From positions 1-53,897 of the forward strand of contig JAGQYM010000030.1 in assembly GCA_020436085.1 (NCBI GenBank): a stretch of 53,897 bases of DNA, in the 5' to 3' direction. Made by a program: the position numbers and the translations under genes. This DNA comes from Cyclobacteriaceae bacterium. Its GTDB lineage: Bacteria; Bacteroidota; Bacteroidia; Cytophagales; Cyclobacteriaceae. Positions 32,211 to 42,103 of the stretch are shown piece after piece (position 1 is the stretch's first letter; the number at the start of each line of letters is the position of its first letter). The notes under the pieces were generated by a model, which had not been told where the DNA came from, ran no database searches, and saw only the letters and a program-made list of their open reading frames with translations.

Positions 32211-34592
32211 TCAGTTTTTCGACACTCTTGCACCACCACGATGTGATATTGAGCTTGCGAAGCTTTTATTAGTCTCCAGTGATTCGGTAACGTAGACTTT
32301 GGCAGACGAGGCGCCATGCGCTTCCACAACGGCTCGGTCAACCTCATAGTCATACGCGCGGAGACCTGAGGCGCCAGCGATACTGGCATCCATAAATGAT
32401 CCACGACCTGCGAGGTCCAGGTAAGAAGCGCCTAATAGATCTACCTCGAGTGATGCGGCATCGATTTTTCCGTCAGCGGCAACAGCTCCGCTTAACTTAA
32501 TTTCAACATCGTTTTCCTGAAAATTTCTGAACCTGATTTTGCCCGCACCCTTTGCATCCAACTCTCGCAGGCTGGGCATGGTAATGTCAATTGAGATTTT
32601 ATCATTTTCAAAGACATCGTTTTGCCAGAAGAAGTTTTCATTCCGGTTATCGTATTCGATGATCAATGTCTCATGATCCGTAAAGATGTTGTAATGTTCT
32701 TTTTGTCGTTTTGAGCCGTGAACCTCAACAGAGAATTCATCCCCTTGATCGATCCTGATGTTGAAAAGGCCAGTGAGTTCGACAGAATTGAAATCCCGCA
32801 GACCATAGGCATTGCCAGATGATGATGTCGCGGGGGACGAATATGATTCGCATGAGATACACTCCAAACCGGAGGTGGTCATTTTCCAGGTGTTTCTAGC
32901 TCTTTCTTCTCCATAAAAATGACGACCGTAGTTATCAATAATTGTCCACAGATATTCCTCGATGACAAATGGATGATTGTATGGAACGTACACGTCCACT
33001 TTCAATCGCTGCGCCCTGAAGTTTGCGTCTTTCTCGAAAGCAATGTTAGAATCGAAGGTGTAGATGCTATCATTTTTTTCGATCGTGTAGGTCACCATCT
33101 GTGCATTGTTAATCGCTGCCTGTCGTGATGGTCCTTGTGCTTCGAATCTTCTCACGATACGCAAGTCATTTCCATCATGTCCGATTATTCTCATCGTTGT
33201 GACGTCATAGTCTTCAAGTCCCACTTCGCGGATGTCAAAGACCAGCGTCTTTCCTTCAATTGGGAACGATTCTTCCACGCGATGCGTGCCTTCCTCTCTA
33301 AAGGAATATATCGTCTGCGGAATTTTGAAGCTTAGAACAGCTATGCCAATGAAAAACATCACAAACAAGGTCCAGCCTAAGATCGGTTTGAATACAATGC
33401 GCTTCACAATTACAGACACGCCAAGGAGCGTCAGGAATAAAGCGGGGATGATTGCAACGACCATTGACGCAATGGATACCCAGATCGGGAATGTGTTTCT
33501 AATGGCCTCCATCGGAAGGCTGAGACCAGATATATGGGCATCCCACCAAAGCAGTCGTGCTGACTCCACTGAAAATATTCCGAGAACGACTCCTCCGATG
33601 AAGAACAGGCAAAGGAGAAAGATGATACCAACCATTGTAATGAGCACCCCAAATCCCACGCGGAGTACATCGACTGACAATGCGAAGAGTGGCCCCAGAA
33701 TTTTTGCAAGTCCATTGATGACTAAAGCAATTAATCTGAAAGGGAAGAGGATAATTTTGGCAAGCGCACTTTCGTCACCACTATCTTTTTCGTTGATACT
33801 TTTTTTTACCGTGCTCTCGATGTTGGATAGCGTAACAGGCTCTCCCTGCATCTGCATTTTTTCAGTAATCGTCTTTGCCTCAGGTAAGGCTATCCATAGA
33901 ATGATATAAGTAAGGAAACCGATACCCCCTACAAAGGTGAACACCACAAACAATACCCTGATCAAAGTAAGGTCAGCGCCAAAGAAGGCAGCGACCCCAG
34001 AAGCTACACCTCCGATAACTTTCTTCTCGCTGTCACGAAACATCTTCTTAACGTCCGACTCTTCAAGTTCGTCAGACGCAGGAAGTACGATCCAAAGAAT
34101 AATGTAGGCGATCAATAATCCCCCATAGCTTCCCAAGACGAGCAGTCCAAGTAACAGACGAGGCCAAACGGGATCGATATTGAAGTAATGCCCTAAGCCT
34201 GCACAGATACCACCCAGTATTTTCCTTTTTTGATCTCTGAAGAGTTTCTTGGATGTGGTCTTCGAGGAAGTTGATTCTTTCTGCTCACTGCTCTTCGTGG
34301 GTTCGATGCTCACACCTTCTTGTTCTTCCGCAGCCTTGAAGTCGCTCACGCTACCCATCGTGCTGATCAATGAGTTCACATCCTCTTTGGTGATTACCTG
34401 CTTTCCTTCGTTGAGCTTGGAAAGGAAGAGTTCCGCGATCCGGCTTTCGATGTCAGACAGGATTTCGCTGTTGTCTTCGTAAGAGGCAAAGTAGGTGTTG
34501 ATCGAATCCAGGTATTTTCTGAGGATATCGTAACCGTCTTCTTCAATGTGGAAGATGATACCACTGATATTGATACTGATATTCTTTTTCAT
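32211..34592 (-). CDS. PspC-domain membrane protein with C-terminal head-GIN (DUF2807) domain
   Basis: The 793-residue protein begins with a Bacteroidota-specific cytoplasmic domain (INISGIIFHIEEDGYDILRKYL). Two PspC domains follow (about 115-180 and 185-240; LFRDQKRKILGGICAGLGHYF and MFRDSEKKVIGGVASGVAAFF), then four or five membrane helices (about 275-420), and a C-terminal beta-helical DUF2807 domain (about 590-780) with repeated GAGKIRF / SGAVAADG / GASYLDL turns. It probably senses envelope or membrane stress. It is co-transcribed with the PadR regulator 4 bases upstream. Confidence 0.88.
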   Translation of the reverse strand: MKKNISINISGIIFHIEEDGYDILRKYLDSINTYFASYEDNSEILSDIESRIAELFLSKLNEGKQVITKEDVNSLISTMGSVSDFKAAEEQEGVSIEPTKSSEQKESTSSKTTSKKLFRDQKRKILGGICAGLGHYFNIDPVWPRLLLGLLVLGSYGGLLIAYIILWIVLPASDELEESDVKKMFRDSEKKVIGGVASGVAAFFGADLTLIRVLFVVFTFVGGIGFLTYIILWIALPEAKTITEKMQMQGEPVTLSNIESTVKKSINEKDSGDESALAKIILFPFRLIALVINGLAKILGPLFALSVDVLRVGFGVLITMVGIIFLLCLFFIGGVVLGIFSVESARLLWWDAHISGLSLPMEAIRNTFPIWVSIASMVVAIIPALFLTLLGVSVIVKRIVFKPILGWTLFVMFFIGIAVLSFKIPQTIYSFREEGTHRVEESFPIEGKTLVFDIREVGLEDYDVTTMRIIGHDGNDLRIVRRFEAQGPSRQAAINNAQMVTYTIEKNDSIYTFDSNIAFEKDANFRAQRLKVDVYVPYNHPFVIEEYLWTIIDNYGRHFYGEERARNTWKMTTSGLECISCESYSSPATSSSGNAYGLRDFNSVELTGLFNIRIDQGDEFSVEVHGSKRQKEHYNIFTDHETLIIEYDNRNENFFWQNDVFENDKISIDITMPSLRELDAKGAGKIRFRNFQENDVEIKLSGAVAADGKIDAASLEVDLLGASYLDLAGRGSFMDASIAGASGLRAYDYEVDRAVVEAHGASSAKVYVTESLETNKSFASSISHRGGARVSKN

Positions 34593-34596
34593 TGTC

Positions 34597-34935
34597 TTAA
34601 GCCTGCTTTGTGTAGTCGGTGATCTTCTGAGTTGAAAGTACTAGGTCTTCCCACGTGTCGGAAAGTCCATCGAGAAATTTTTTACCTTTTGCGGTAAGTG
34701 TATAGTATTTTCGAGGTGGTCCTGATTTGGATTCTACCCATTTATATTCCACCAGACCCGCATTTTTCAGTCTGGTCAGCAGAGGGTACAATGTGCCTTC
34801 TACCACGATCATCTTTGCAGAGGTCAGTTCTTCCAGCATATCCGAGGCATACACCTCGCCACGCGAGATAATGTGAAGGATGCAATACTCCAAAATCCCC
34901 TTCCGCATCTGAACTTGTGTGTTTTCCAGGTTCAT
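34597..34935 (-). CDS. PadR-family transcriptional regulator
   Basis: The 112-residue winged-helix protein contains RKGILEYCILHIISRGEVYASDML, EGTLYPLLTRLKNAGLVEY and SGPPRKYYTLTAKGKKFL, the core of PadR. It has no long C-terminal domain, like the short PadR-s2 class. It lies 4 bases before the PspC-like gene, a pairing common in Bacteroidota, and probably represses its own operon through the AGTACT-rich sites upstream. Confidence 0.9.
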   Translation of the reverse strand: MNLENTQVQMRKGILEYCILHIISRGEVYASDMLEELTSAKMIVVEGTLYPLLTRLKNAGLVEYKWVESKSGPPRKYYTLTAKGKKFLDGLSDTWEDLVLSTQKITDYTKQA

Positions 34936-34963
34936 ACATCCGTTTTTTAAGTGGTTCTATTAC

Positions 34964-35001
34964 TGTATACGGAAAAGTACTATGTATGGCCAAGTACTTG
35001 G
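34964..35001. promoter_or_regulatory. Candidate PadR operator region
   Basis: GTATAC, then AAGTACT at 34975-34981, ATGTATGG, and a perfect 12-bp palindrome CCAAGTACTTGG at 34990-35001 form a dense cluster of related dyads just upstream of padR. The rest of 34936-35178, between the divergent padR and protease genes, shows nothing else. Confidence 0.45.
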
Positions 35002-35178
35002 TGATTATTTTTTATAATTCCGTTTTTAGGCCGGAAAGGGCATTTTTACCCCGAGAAGGACCGATGGGCAAGCTTGGATATGCCCTTAGTTACTTTGGTT
35101 TTTTAAACTGTATTTAACTTAATCGGAGTCCTTATTTTTACGTTTTAAGCCCTTTATATCGTCCGTTGGTGTGCGCAG

Positions 35179-38100
35179 ATGAATAGTTCTCAAGTTTTCA
35201 AGTGCCTTTTGGTGCTGGCGATGATCTCATGCGGGCATTTGGCCCGTGGGCAATATGCCAATAGCTGGATTGATTTTAACAAAGAGTATTACAAAGTCAC
35301 GCTTGCCTCGGATGGCGCGTTTCGACTGACTTACAGCGATCTGCAAAACGCAGGCTTCCCGGTCGGATCAGTTGATCCCAGGCGCATACAACTTTATCAC
35401 AGAGGTGTTGAGCAGGCTATTATAGTACAGGGGCAGGCAGATGCACAGTTTAACCCTGCTGACTATATAGAATTTTACGGTAGAAAAAATGATGGTGTCA
35501 CGGACACCCGATTGTATTCCGCACCAATTCTTCAGCCTCACACTTACTACAATCTCTATAGCGACACCAGTGCATACTTTTTGACATGGAGCCAAGCACT
35601 GGTGCAAGGTAAGCGAATGGCGAACTTTAGCGAGGTCAACGTGTCAGCTATTCCGAAAGATGACTACCACAACAACGAGCGACTTTCAGTATATACAAAT
35701 GAATACTCAACCGGCAATACAGTGAGTGGTGTGCTTCAATATACTCAGTTCGATGAGGGAGAAGGTTGGACTGGGTCGACCATATGCATTGGAAACTCTG
35801 GATGTACCGGACAGTTGGATAATACAATATCGAATCTGACGGGAGGCGTAGTTTCTGGTGGCGATCCTCAGTTGGAGCTGTTGATAGTGGGTCGGGATGA
35901 ATTAAGTCACATGGCAGAGGTTTATGTCGGACCGAACAGTGGCTCGCTTCGTTTGTTGACGACAAAAAACTTTATCAACTATCAAACTTCCAAAGTTGAC
36001 TTGCCAATTCTGTGGAGTGATATCAGTGCAGGGGGGCAGTTGGTCGTACGTGTGAAAGCCTTGGGTGTTGGCGGAGCAAGAGATCGCCTTAGCGTTTCAT
36101 ATGTCAAGGTGACTTTTTCGCAAGACTTTAATATGGTGTCACAGGCGAGTAAAGTTTTTCAACTTATTACGAATCCGTCAAACAAATCGTACATCGAAAT
36201 CACCAACCCAGCCTCGAGTTTAACATTATGGGACATCACCGATCCGGCAAACGTGGTTACAATTGGCACAGCACCCGCTGGTCCGAATAGTAGTGCGGTT
36301 GTTCCAAACACAAATACCAGCCGGAGGTTGTTTGCAAAGAATAACTTTTCAACACCCGTAATTAAAAAAATCAAGTTCCGACAAGTCAATCCATCATTAA
36401 GCAACTATCTAATTATCTCCAATAAGGCTTTGATGAAGCCTGCCCTGGGATATTCGGATCCTGTAAAAGCTTATGGTGGTTTTCGAGCGTCAGCGGAAGG
36501 AGGAGGTTATGACACATTGGTGGTCACAATGGATCAGTTGTACAATCAATTCAACTTCGGAGAGAGTTCGTCCTCAGCCATCTATGAGTTTATGAAGTTC
36601 ATGGTTGAAAACGGTGACCCGAAATATTTATTTCTAATTGGGAAAGGGCTTAATGTGTCTGCTGGTTTTTTCCGGAAAACTGTATTTGGCCCCAATGATT
36701 TGAAAGACCTGGTGCCATCGGCTGGTATGCCAGGGAGCGACATGGCATTTTCAGCAGGATTGGATGGGACGTTGTATGTGCCCGCAGTACCAACGGGAAG
36801 GATCACTGCGAGTACACCAGCACAAGTAGCTGCCTATCTCAATAAGATACTAGAAATAGAAGGCTTGCCTTTTGACGAGCAATGGCGAAAAAGAATTTTG
36901 CATCTGAGCGGAGGGATACAGCCTCTGGAGCTAACCACGTTCAAACAATACTTGGAGACCTTTGCGGAAGTAGCCGAGGGACCTTACTACGGTGGTGATG
37001 TTGCTACTATTAGTAAACAGGAACCCAATCCTGTTGAACTGATCAATGTGTCAGAAGAGGTTAATGAAGGAGTCAACTTCATTACTTTTTTTGGACACTC
37101 CTCACCGAGTACGATAGACATTGATATTGGATTTGCAAGTGATCCTGTATTGGGCTACAACAATCCCGAAAAGTATCCTGGCTTCCTGATTAATGGTTGT
37201 AATGCAGGGGTATTCTTTTCCAATGGAACGGTGTTTGGTGAAGATTGGATCCTGGCGGCTAACAAAGGCGCACGAAATTTCATCGCTCACAGCTCGTTTG
37301 GATTTGTGGGAACGCTCAGAACGTACACTCAACTGTTTTACGAAACGGGTTTCGGTGACTCGACATTTGTAAGAACCGGGATAGGAGATATTCAAAAAGA
37401 AGTGGGGAGAAAATACCTTGAACTTATTTCACCCAGCATCTCGGCTATCACACAGGTTCAACAAATGATGTTGCTTGGCGATCCTGCGGTAAAACTTTTT
37501 GGGGCACTTGCACCGGACTATGAGACAAACGACAATGCGATCTATGTTGAGTCTTTTAATGGCGGTCCGGTTACCGCGCTCTTGGATTCATTTGCGATAA
37601 AGGTTATTGCAAATAATTTCGGTTCGGTCAGCAAAGCATCGATGCCTGTTCGGGTCACACGTACGTTCAGCGACAACTCATCATTTGCTTATGATTCTGT
37701 ATTTACCTCACCGAGTGCTCTGGATACGTTGACTTTTATAATCAGACGTGAAGAGGGGGTGAGCGGTTTTGGTAGCAATGAGTTTTTGGTCGAGCTCGAC
37801 TTTGGAAATAAAATTGATGAACTCAATGAAGATAATAACAATGGAAAACTTAGCCTTTTTATCCCGTTAAGTGGAACACGCAACTTGATCCCATCGCCAT
37901 TTGGAATTGTGAATGAGACTAACGTAATGCTTAGATGGCAGAACACCGACCTGCTCTCAGACGAGCGATCTTATGATGTAGAAGTTGATTCAGTTGACAC
38001 GTTCGATAGCCCGTTCCTACAACAATTCACGTTGACCGGCAAGGTGCTTAATCAAAAGGAAATCTCATTGGCGGCAGATGACTCAACTGCATACTACTGG

Positions 38101-40137
38101 AGAACGAAACTGACCAATCCATTGCCTGGAGAAAATGAAGAATGGAATACTACTTCTTTCACTTACATAGTCAATGGAGACGAAGGGTGGGGGCAGGTTC
38201 ACTTTCCTCAACTAAAGGACAATCCGGCAGTCGGCCTCATAAAAGATCCGATAGCAAGAAAACTAAAATTTGAAGAAACCCAGGCTTCTGTATTTGTTGA
38301 CAATTTTGGATCGAGTCATCCTTCTCCATCTACTACGTCTTTTAAGATCAACAATGTGGAATACAACTTATCCACTCAAGGTCAACCGTGTCGCAACAAC
38401 ACCATCAACTTCGTGGCGTTCGATAAGACTACGCTGGTACCTTATGCTGGCATTCCCTTTATTTTTCAAGACCCACGTACTTGTGGTAGAGAACCGCAGG
38501 TGATCAACTCGTTTCGCCTAACCGAAATGGAAACAGGATTAAATGATGACGTTATTAAAGTGATTGATAATATTAACCTGAGCGATTCAGTAGTAATATT
38601 CTCTATTGGAAATGCCGACTATCCATCATGGACTTCTAATGTGGTCACGAAGATGGCTGAACTTGGGGTAAGTGCAGGTCAACTATCCGGATTGGTAGCG
38701 GGGGAGCCTGTTGTCATTTTTGGTAAAAAAGGTGCGGCACCCGGAACTGCAGTTGTTAAACAAGCCACAGCAACTCCGCATGCAGAGCAGGAATTGCAAG
38801 TGGGTGAGGTGTTGACGGGTAAATACACGTCAGGGAAGATGACTACGCAATTGGTTGGTCCTGCTTCCGAGTGGAGTAAGTTTGTTGCCTACACACGCCT
38901 GGTTTCCGGATCGGATGACTACTCCTTTGACTTGATCGGTTTGAAGCTTAATGGAGACGAACAAACGCTTCTTAGTGGAGTTGCAGGTGACACGGACTTG
39001 TCTTCAATTGATGCTGCGGAATTTCCTTTCATAAGAATTGAACTGAATACTGAAGACGAAATAGAGCAATCTCCCGTTCAGTTGCATCAATGGTTGGTCA
39101 ACTATACACCTGTTGCAGAAGGCGTGTTGCTTTTCGATGGATCACAGGAGTCTGTGGAAGTATCGGAGGGAGAAAATTGGAGCACAGCATATTCGTTTGT
39201 AAATATTTCAGATAAACTGTTTTCTGATTCTTTGCGGGTAGATTTCAACACTTTTAATAAAACATTAAGAACCGCAAGTCCTCAAGTCAAAAGGATTTTT
39301 GCGCCTGTGCCTGGTGACACAACGCATTTTACGTTTACGGTGGAAACACGGGAAAAAGTTGGGTTGAATGATGTAAATGTCCGAGTCAACGATAAAGTAA
39401 TTGCTGAGCAAGTTTATGACAACAACGTATTGGAACTGAACAATTATCTGAACGTTATCAAAGATAGCTTCAGCCCCATTGCAGATGTTACTTTCGATGG
39501 ACGGTACATTTTAGACAATGATTTTGTGTCTGCTAATCCGGTAATCCGTGCCAGGGTTTGGGATGACAATAGATTCGTGTTGAAGACAGACACTGTTGGT
39601 ATGAGAATTTTTCTAAAAAAACCTTGCGCACAGGCATCGTGCAATTTTGAACCGATCTACTTCAGTAGTGATGAAGTGGAATGGACACCTGCAACTGCAA
39701 CTGATGACTTTACGATTGAATTTAACCCGTCACTCGCTGAAGGAGAATACCAACTGAGACTTGAAATACAAGATGGCAGCAGCAACCAACCCCAAACTCC
39801 TTATCAGGCGAAGTTCAGAGTAAGCGAGAATGATGCAGTTGCGTTTGACGAGCCATATCCCAATCCCTCCTCTGACAACGTTTTCTATCGCTTTACCGCA
39901 TTAGGCCAGATTGCTCCCGACTCTTTTGTGTTAAGAGTTTATACTTTGGATGGCCGCCTCGTGAAGGAATTTACACAAGCCAACATGGGACTTCACATTG
40001 GCACTAACGAACTAATGTGGTCTGGAGATGATGAGCAAGGAACTCCACAGCGAGCGGGCATGTACCTCTATCGACTGTCAGTTGCGATGTCGGGAAAGGC
40101 TTACACTCGAAATGGTAAAATAATTTTGCAGCGCTAG
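35179..40137 (+). CDS. Very large C25 (gingipain-type) cysteine peptidase, PorU2-like
   Basis: The 1652-residue protein has a signal peptide (CLLVLAMISCGHLARG), N-terminal beta-domains, a C25 caspase-like domain with catalytic His640 (ITFFGHSSPS) and Cys674 (LINGCNAGVF), then several Ig/fibronectin-like modules (about 770-1560), and a C-terminal FlgD-like domain (FDEPYPNPSSDNVFYRFT ... GMYLYRLSV). It resembles the 'putative type IX sortase PorU2' group; the C-terminus also looks like a type A sorting domain, so it may instead be an exported protease. It acts on the cell surface. It ends 4 bases into the convergent slyD-like gene. Confidence 0.85.
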   Translation: MNSSQVFKCLLVLAMISCGHLARGQYANSWIDFNKEYYKVTLASDGAFRLTYSDLQNAGFPVGSVDPRRIQLYHRGVEQAIIVQGQADAQFNPADYIEFYGRKNDGVTDTRLYSAPILQPHTYYNLYSDTSAYFLTWSQALVQGKRMANFSEVNVSAIPKDDYHNNERLSVYTNEYSTGNTVSGVLQYTQFDEGEGWTGSTICIGNSGCTGQLDNTISNLTGGVVSGGDPQLELLIVGRDELSHMAEVYVGPNSGSLRLLTTKNFINYQTSKVDLPILWSDISAGGQLVVRVKALGVGGARDRLSVSYVKVTFSQDFNMVSQASKVFQLITNPSNKSYIEITNPASSLTLWDITDPANVVTIGTAPAGPNSSAVVPNTNTSRRLFAKNNFSTPVIKKIKFRQVNPSLSNYLIISNKALMKPALGYSDPVKAYGGFRASAEGGGYDTLVVTMDQLYNQFNFGESSSSAIYEFMKFMVENGDPKYLFLIGKGLNVSAGFFRKTVFGPNDLKDLVPSAGMPGSDMAFSAGLDGTLYVPAVPTGRITASTPAQVAAYLNKILEIEGLPFDEQWRKRILHLSGGIQPLELTTFKQYLETFAEVAEGPYYGGDVATISKQEPNPVELINVSEEVNEGVNFITFFGHSSPSTIDIDIGFASDPVLGYNNPEKYPGFLINGCNAGVFFSNGTVFGEDWILAANKGARNFIAHSSFGFVGTLRTYTQLFYETGFGDSTFVRTGIGDIQKEVGRKYLELISPSISAITQVQQMMLLGDPAVKLFGALAPDYETNDNAIYVESFNGGPVTALLDSFAIKVIANNFGSVSKASMPVRVTRTFSDNSSFAYDSVFTSPSALDTLTFIIRREEGVSGFGSNEFLVELDFGNKIDELNEDNNNGKLSLFIPLSGTRNLIPSPFGIVNETNVMLRWQNTDLLSDERSYDVEVDSVDTFDSPFLQQFTLTGKVLNQKEISLAADDSTAYYWRTKLTNPLPGENEEWNTTSFTYIVNGDEGWGQVHFPQLKDNPAVGLIKDPIARKLKFEETQASVFVDNFGSSHPSPSTTSFKINNVEYNLSTQGQPCRNNTINFVAFDKTTLVPYAGIPFIFQDPRTCGREPQVINSFRLTEMETGLNDDVIKVIDNINLSDSVVIFSIGNADYPSWTSNVVTKMAELGVSAGQLSGLVAGEPVVIFGKKGAAPGTAVVKQATATPHAEQELQVGEVLTGKYTSGKMTTQLVGPASEWSKFVAYTRLVSGSDDYSFDLIGLKLNGDEQTLLSGVAGDTDLSSIDAAEFPFIRIELNTEDEIEQSPVQLHQWLVNYTPVAEGVLLFDGSQESVEVSEGENWSTAYSFVNISDKLFSDSLRVDFNTFNKTLRTASPQVKRIFAPVPGDTTHFTFTVETREKVGLNDVNVRVNDKVIAEQVYDNNVLELNNYLNVIKDSFSPIADVTFDGRYILDNDFVSANPVIRARVWDDNRFVLKTDTVGMRIFLKKPCAQASCNFEPIYFSSDEVEWTPATATDDFTIEFNPSLAEGEYQLRLEIQDGSSNQPQTPYQAKFRVSENDAVAFDEPYPNPSSDNVFYRFTALGQIAPDSFVLRVYTLDGRLVKEFTQANMGLHIGTNELMWSGDDEQGTPQRAGMYLYRLSVAMSGKAYTRNGKIILQR

Positions 40138-40604
40138 TGATGATGTCCATTAGGGCCATGCACGTGGCCATGCGATACTTCATCGGGAGTTGCTTCTCTT
40201 ATTTCCATCACCTTCACTTCAAAATTCAACTCCACTCCGGCCAACGGATGATTTCCATCTACAGTCACACTTTCTTTACCCACTTCCGTTACTGTAACTA
40301 CCTGTCCTTTTTGAGTGCTGAATTGCATTCCAGGCACCACTTCTTGCTTACCGAACGCTGTTAACGGAACTTTCTGAACCAGTTGATCATTTTTCTCACC
40401 GTAACCTTTTTCAGGAGAGATTTTCAGATCGAATTCGTCTCCTGTTTTCTTTCCCTCAAGACCTTCTTCCATACCAATGATCAGGTTTCCATGTCCATGC
40501 AGATATTGAAGTGGATCTCTGCCTGAACTGGAATCAAGAACTTTTCCTCCATTGTCGCGAAGTGTGTAATGAATTGATACTACTGCATCCTGACTGATAA
40601 TCAT
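40134..40604 (-). CDS. FKBP-type peptidyl-prolyl isomerase, SlyD-like
   Basis: The 156-residue protein shows the SlyD layout: FKBP strand VSIHYTLRDNGGKVLDSS, the inserted flap domain with ISPEKGYGEKNDQLVQKVP and VTVDGNHPLAG, the returning LNFEVKVMEIREAT, and a short metal-binding His tail (HGHVHGPNGHHH). It is a cytoplasmic folding helper and possibly a nickel or zinc carrier. A -7 element TACCTTTG on the minus strand lies at 40684. Confidence 0.93.
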   Translation of the reverse strand: MIISQDAVVSIHYTLRDNGGKVLDSSSGRDPLQYLHGHGNLIIGMEEGLEGKKTGDEFDLKISPEKGYGEKNDQLVQKVPLTAFGKQEVVPGMQFSTQKGQVVTVTEVGKESVTVDGNHPLAGVELNFEVKVMEIREATPDEVSHGHVHGPNGHHH

Positions 40605-40683
40605 AGCTGTTAGTTTGAAGTGAGTGTTAAATAAATAACAGAGGAAGGAAAGCTGGCTTGTAACTCGCCCACATATTATAGTT

Positions 40684-40691
40684 CAAAGGTA
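40684..40691 (-). promoter_or_regulatory. Candidate -7 element of the SlyD-like gene
   Basis: TACCTTTG on the minus strand, giving a leader of about 75 bases before the start at 40604. Confidence 0.5.
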
Positions 40692-40773
40692 TAGAAATCA
40701 TCGGCAATCGAAAATGATCTTGTGCCTTCGTAGCATGTGATATGGACTTGATGGCGAAAAACTGCTACTTTTA

Positions 40774-42033
40774 GTGGCGATAAAAAACTTGTTCAAGTTG
40801 AGTAACCCTGCGAGAGAAAAAGAATCCAACTACCACCAGTTCGAAGCTGTATTTGACTTCGCCACCATCGGCATGGTGATTGTGAATTCAGATGGTGTGA
40901 TTACCAACTTCAACAAATTTGCTGAACAGCAGTTTGGATACGGCAAGGATGAGGTGATTGGCGGGACCGTTGAGATGCTTTTGCCTGGCCCTATTACCAA
41001 AAGGCATGTAGGTCACCGTGAAGGCTTTGTCAAATCTCCAACCAATCGGCCTATGGGATCGGGCCGTGATTTGTTTGCCAAAAGAAAAGATGGAACTGTA
41101 TTTCCCGTAGAGATCAGCCTCAGCCACTACACACGAAATAATGAGAGCTATGTAATTGCATTCATTATTGACATAACAGTGCGAAAGAACAATGAGATCG
41201 CGCTAAAAGAGTCTACGGATCGAATTCAGCAAATTAATGTGGAACTGGAGCAAAAGGTGGATGGTCGTACCAAGATGCTAAGAGAAACGCTGGCTGAACT
41301 TGAAGGGTCGAAAGAAGAACTGAACGAAGCGCTAAAGAAGGAACGAGAACTCGGTGATTTGAAATCACGTTTCGTTACACTGGCATCTCATGAATTCCGG
41401 ACACCTTTGAGTACTATACTTTCATCGGCATCCTTGATTGACAAATATCTTAAAGAGGAAGAACATCCGAAGAGAAAGAAACATGTTGATCGGATAAAGG
41501 AGGCTGTTGGTAATATGAGAGATATCCTTGAAGACTTTCTTTCACTTGGTAAACTTGAGGAAGGTCAGATCGATGTGAATATGGAGGAATTGACCAACGA
41601 ACAATTGAGAGACGATCTGTCGAGGGTGGTGGCCAGTATGGAGCAATTGACGAAGCCTGGCCAGAAAATTTCTGTCGAATGTTCGGTAACCAGCTCAGTA
41701 AAGTTGGATCGTAAGTTGACTGGGAACATTATTTCGAATCTTCTTTCGAATGCCATCAAGTTCTCTCCGGACCATTCTGAAATTTTTATTCGTTGCAAAT
41801 CTGAGAAAAAACTTTTGTCAATCGAGGTACAAGATTCAGGAATCGGCATCTCAGAAGAAGATCAAAAACATTTGTTTGAACGATTTTTTCGAGCAAAGAA
41901 TGCCGCCAATATTCAGGGTACCGGCCTGGGCCTTAACATTGTGGTAAAATACCTTGAGTTGATGGGTGGGCGCATACTGTGCAATAGCGATATAGATGAA
42001 GGAACTACATTTACTGTTCAAATTCCTCAATAA
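40774..42033 (+). CDS. Soluble PAS-domain sensor histidine kinase
   Basis: The 419-residue protein has a PAS domain (about 20-140; FDFATIGMVIVNSDGVITNFNK and RKDGTVFPVEISL), a coiled coil (about 145-200), HisKA with the phospho-acceptor in LASHEFRTPLSTI, and HATPase with NLLSNAIKFSPDH and GTGLGLNIVVKYLEL. It has no membrane helix, so it senses a cytoplasmic cue. The PAS domain is FixL-like in outline, but the heme-binding His position appears to be Arg. It probably phosphorylates the receiver-CRP protein encoded 70 bases downstream. A TACTTTTA element ends at the base before the GTG start; TTG codons at 40789 and 40798 are alternatives. Confidence 0.88.
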   Translation: MAIKNLFKLSNPAREKESNYHQFEAVFDFATIGMVIVNSDGVITNFNKFAEQQFGYGKDEVIGGTVEMLLPGPITKRHVGHREGFVKSPTNRPMGSGRDLFAKRKDGTVFPVEISLSHYTRNNESYVIAFIIDITVRKNNEIALKESTDRIQQINVELEQKVDGRTKMLRETLAELEGSKEELNEALKKERELGDLKSRFVTLASHEFRTPLSTILSSASLIDKYLKEEEHPKRKKHVDRIKEAVGNMRDILEDFLSLGKLEEGQIDVNMEELTNEQLRDDLSRVVASMEQLTKPGQKISVECSVTSSVKLDRKLTGNIISNLLSNAIKFSPDHSEIFIRCKSEKKLLSIEVQDSGIGISEEDQKHLFERFFRAKNAANIQGTGLGLNIVVKYLELMGGRILCNSDIDEGTTFTVQIPQ

Positions 42034-42103
42034 ATTTTGATCATATTCTTAAACAAATAGAGCCTCTTTAGTAAAATTGTAACCCACTGTTCACTTTCAC
42101 TGC

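Noticed and set aside
33232-33909. 225-residue plus-strand frame
   Set aside because: It is the shadow of the PspC-like gene and has no domain character.
40774-42033. FixL-like heme oxygen sensor
   Set aside because: The PAS sequence around RPMGSGRD appears to lack the heme His, so oxygen sensing through heme is not supported.
42037-42079. Regulon-type dyad before the receiver-CRP gene itself
   Set aside because: TAAAATTG at 42072 resembles a -7 element, but the upstream TTGATCATATTC lacks a proper second half and is one base off, so self-regulation is not supported.
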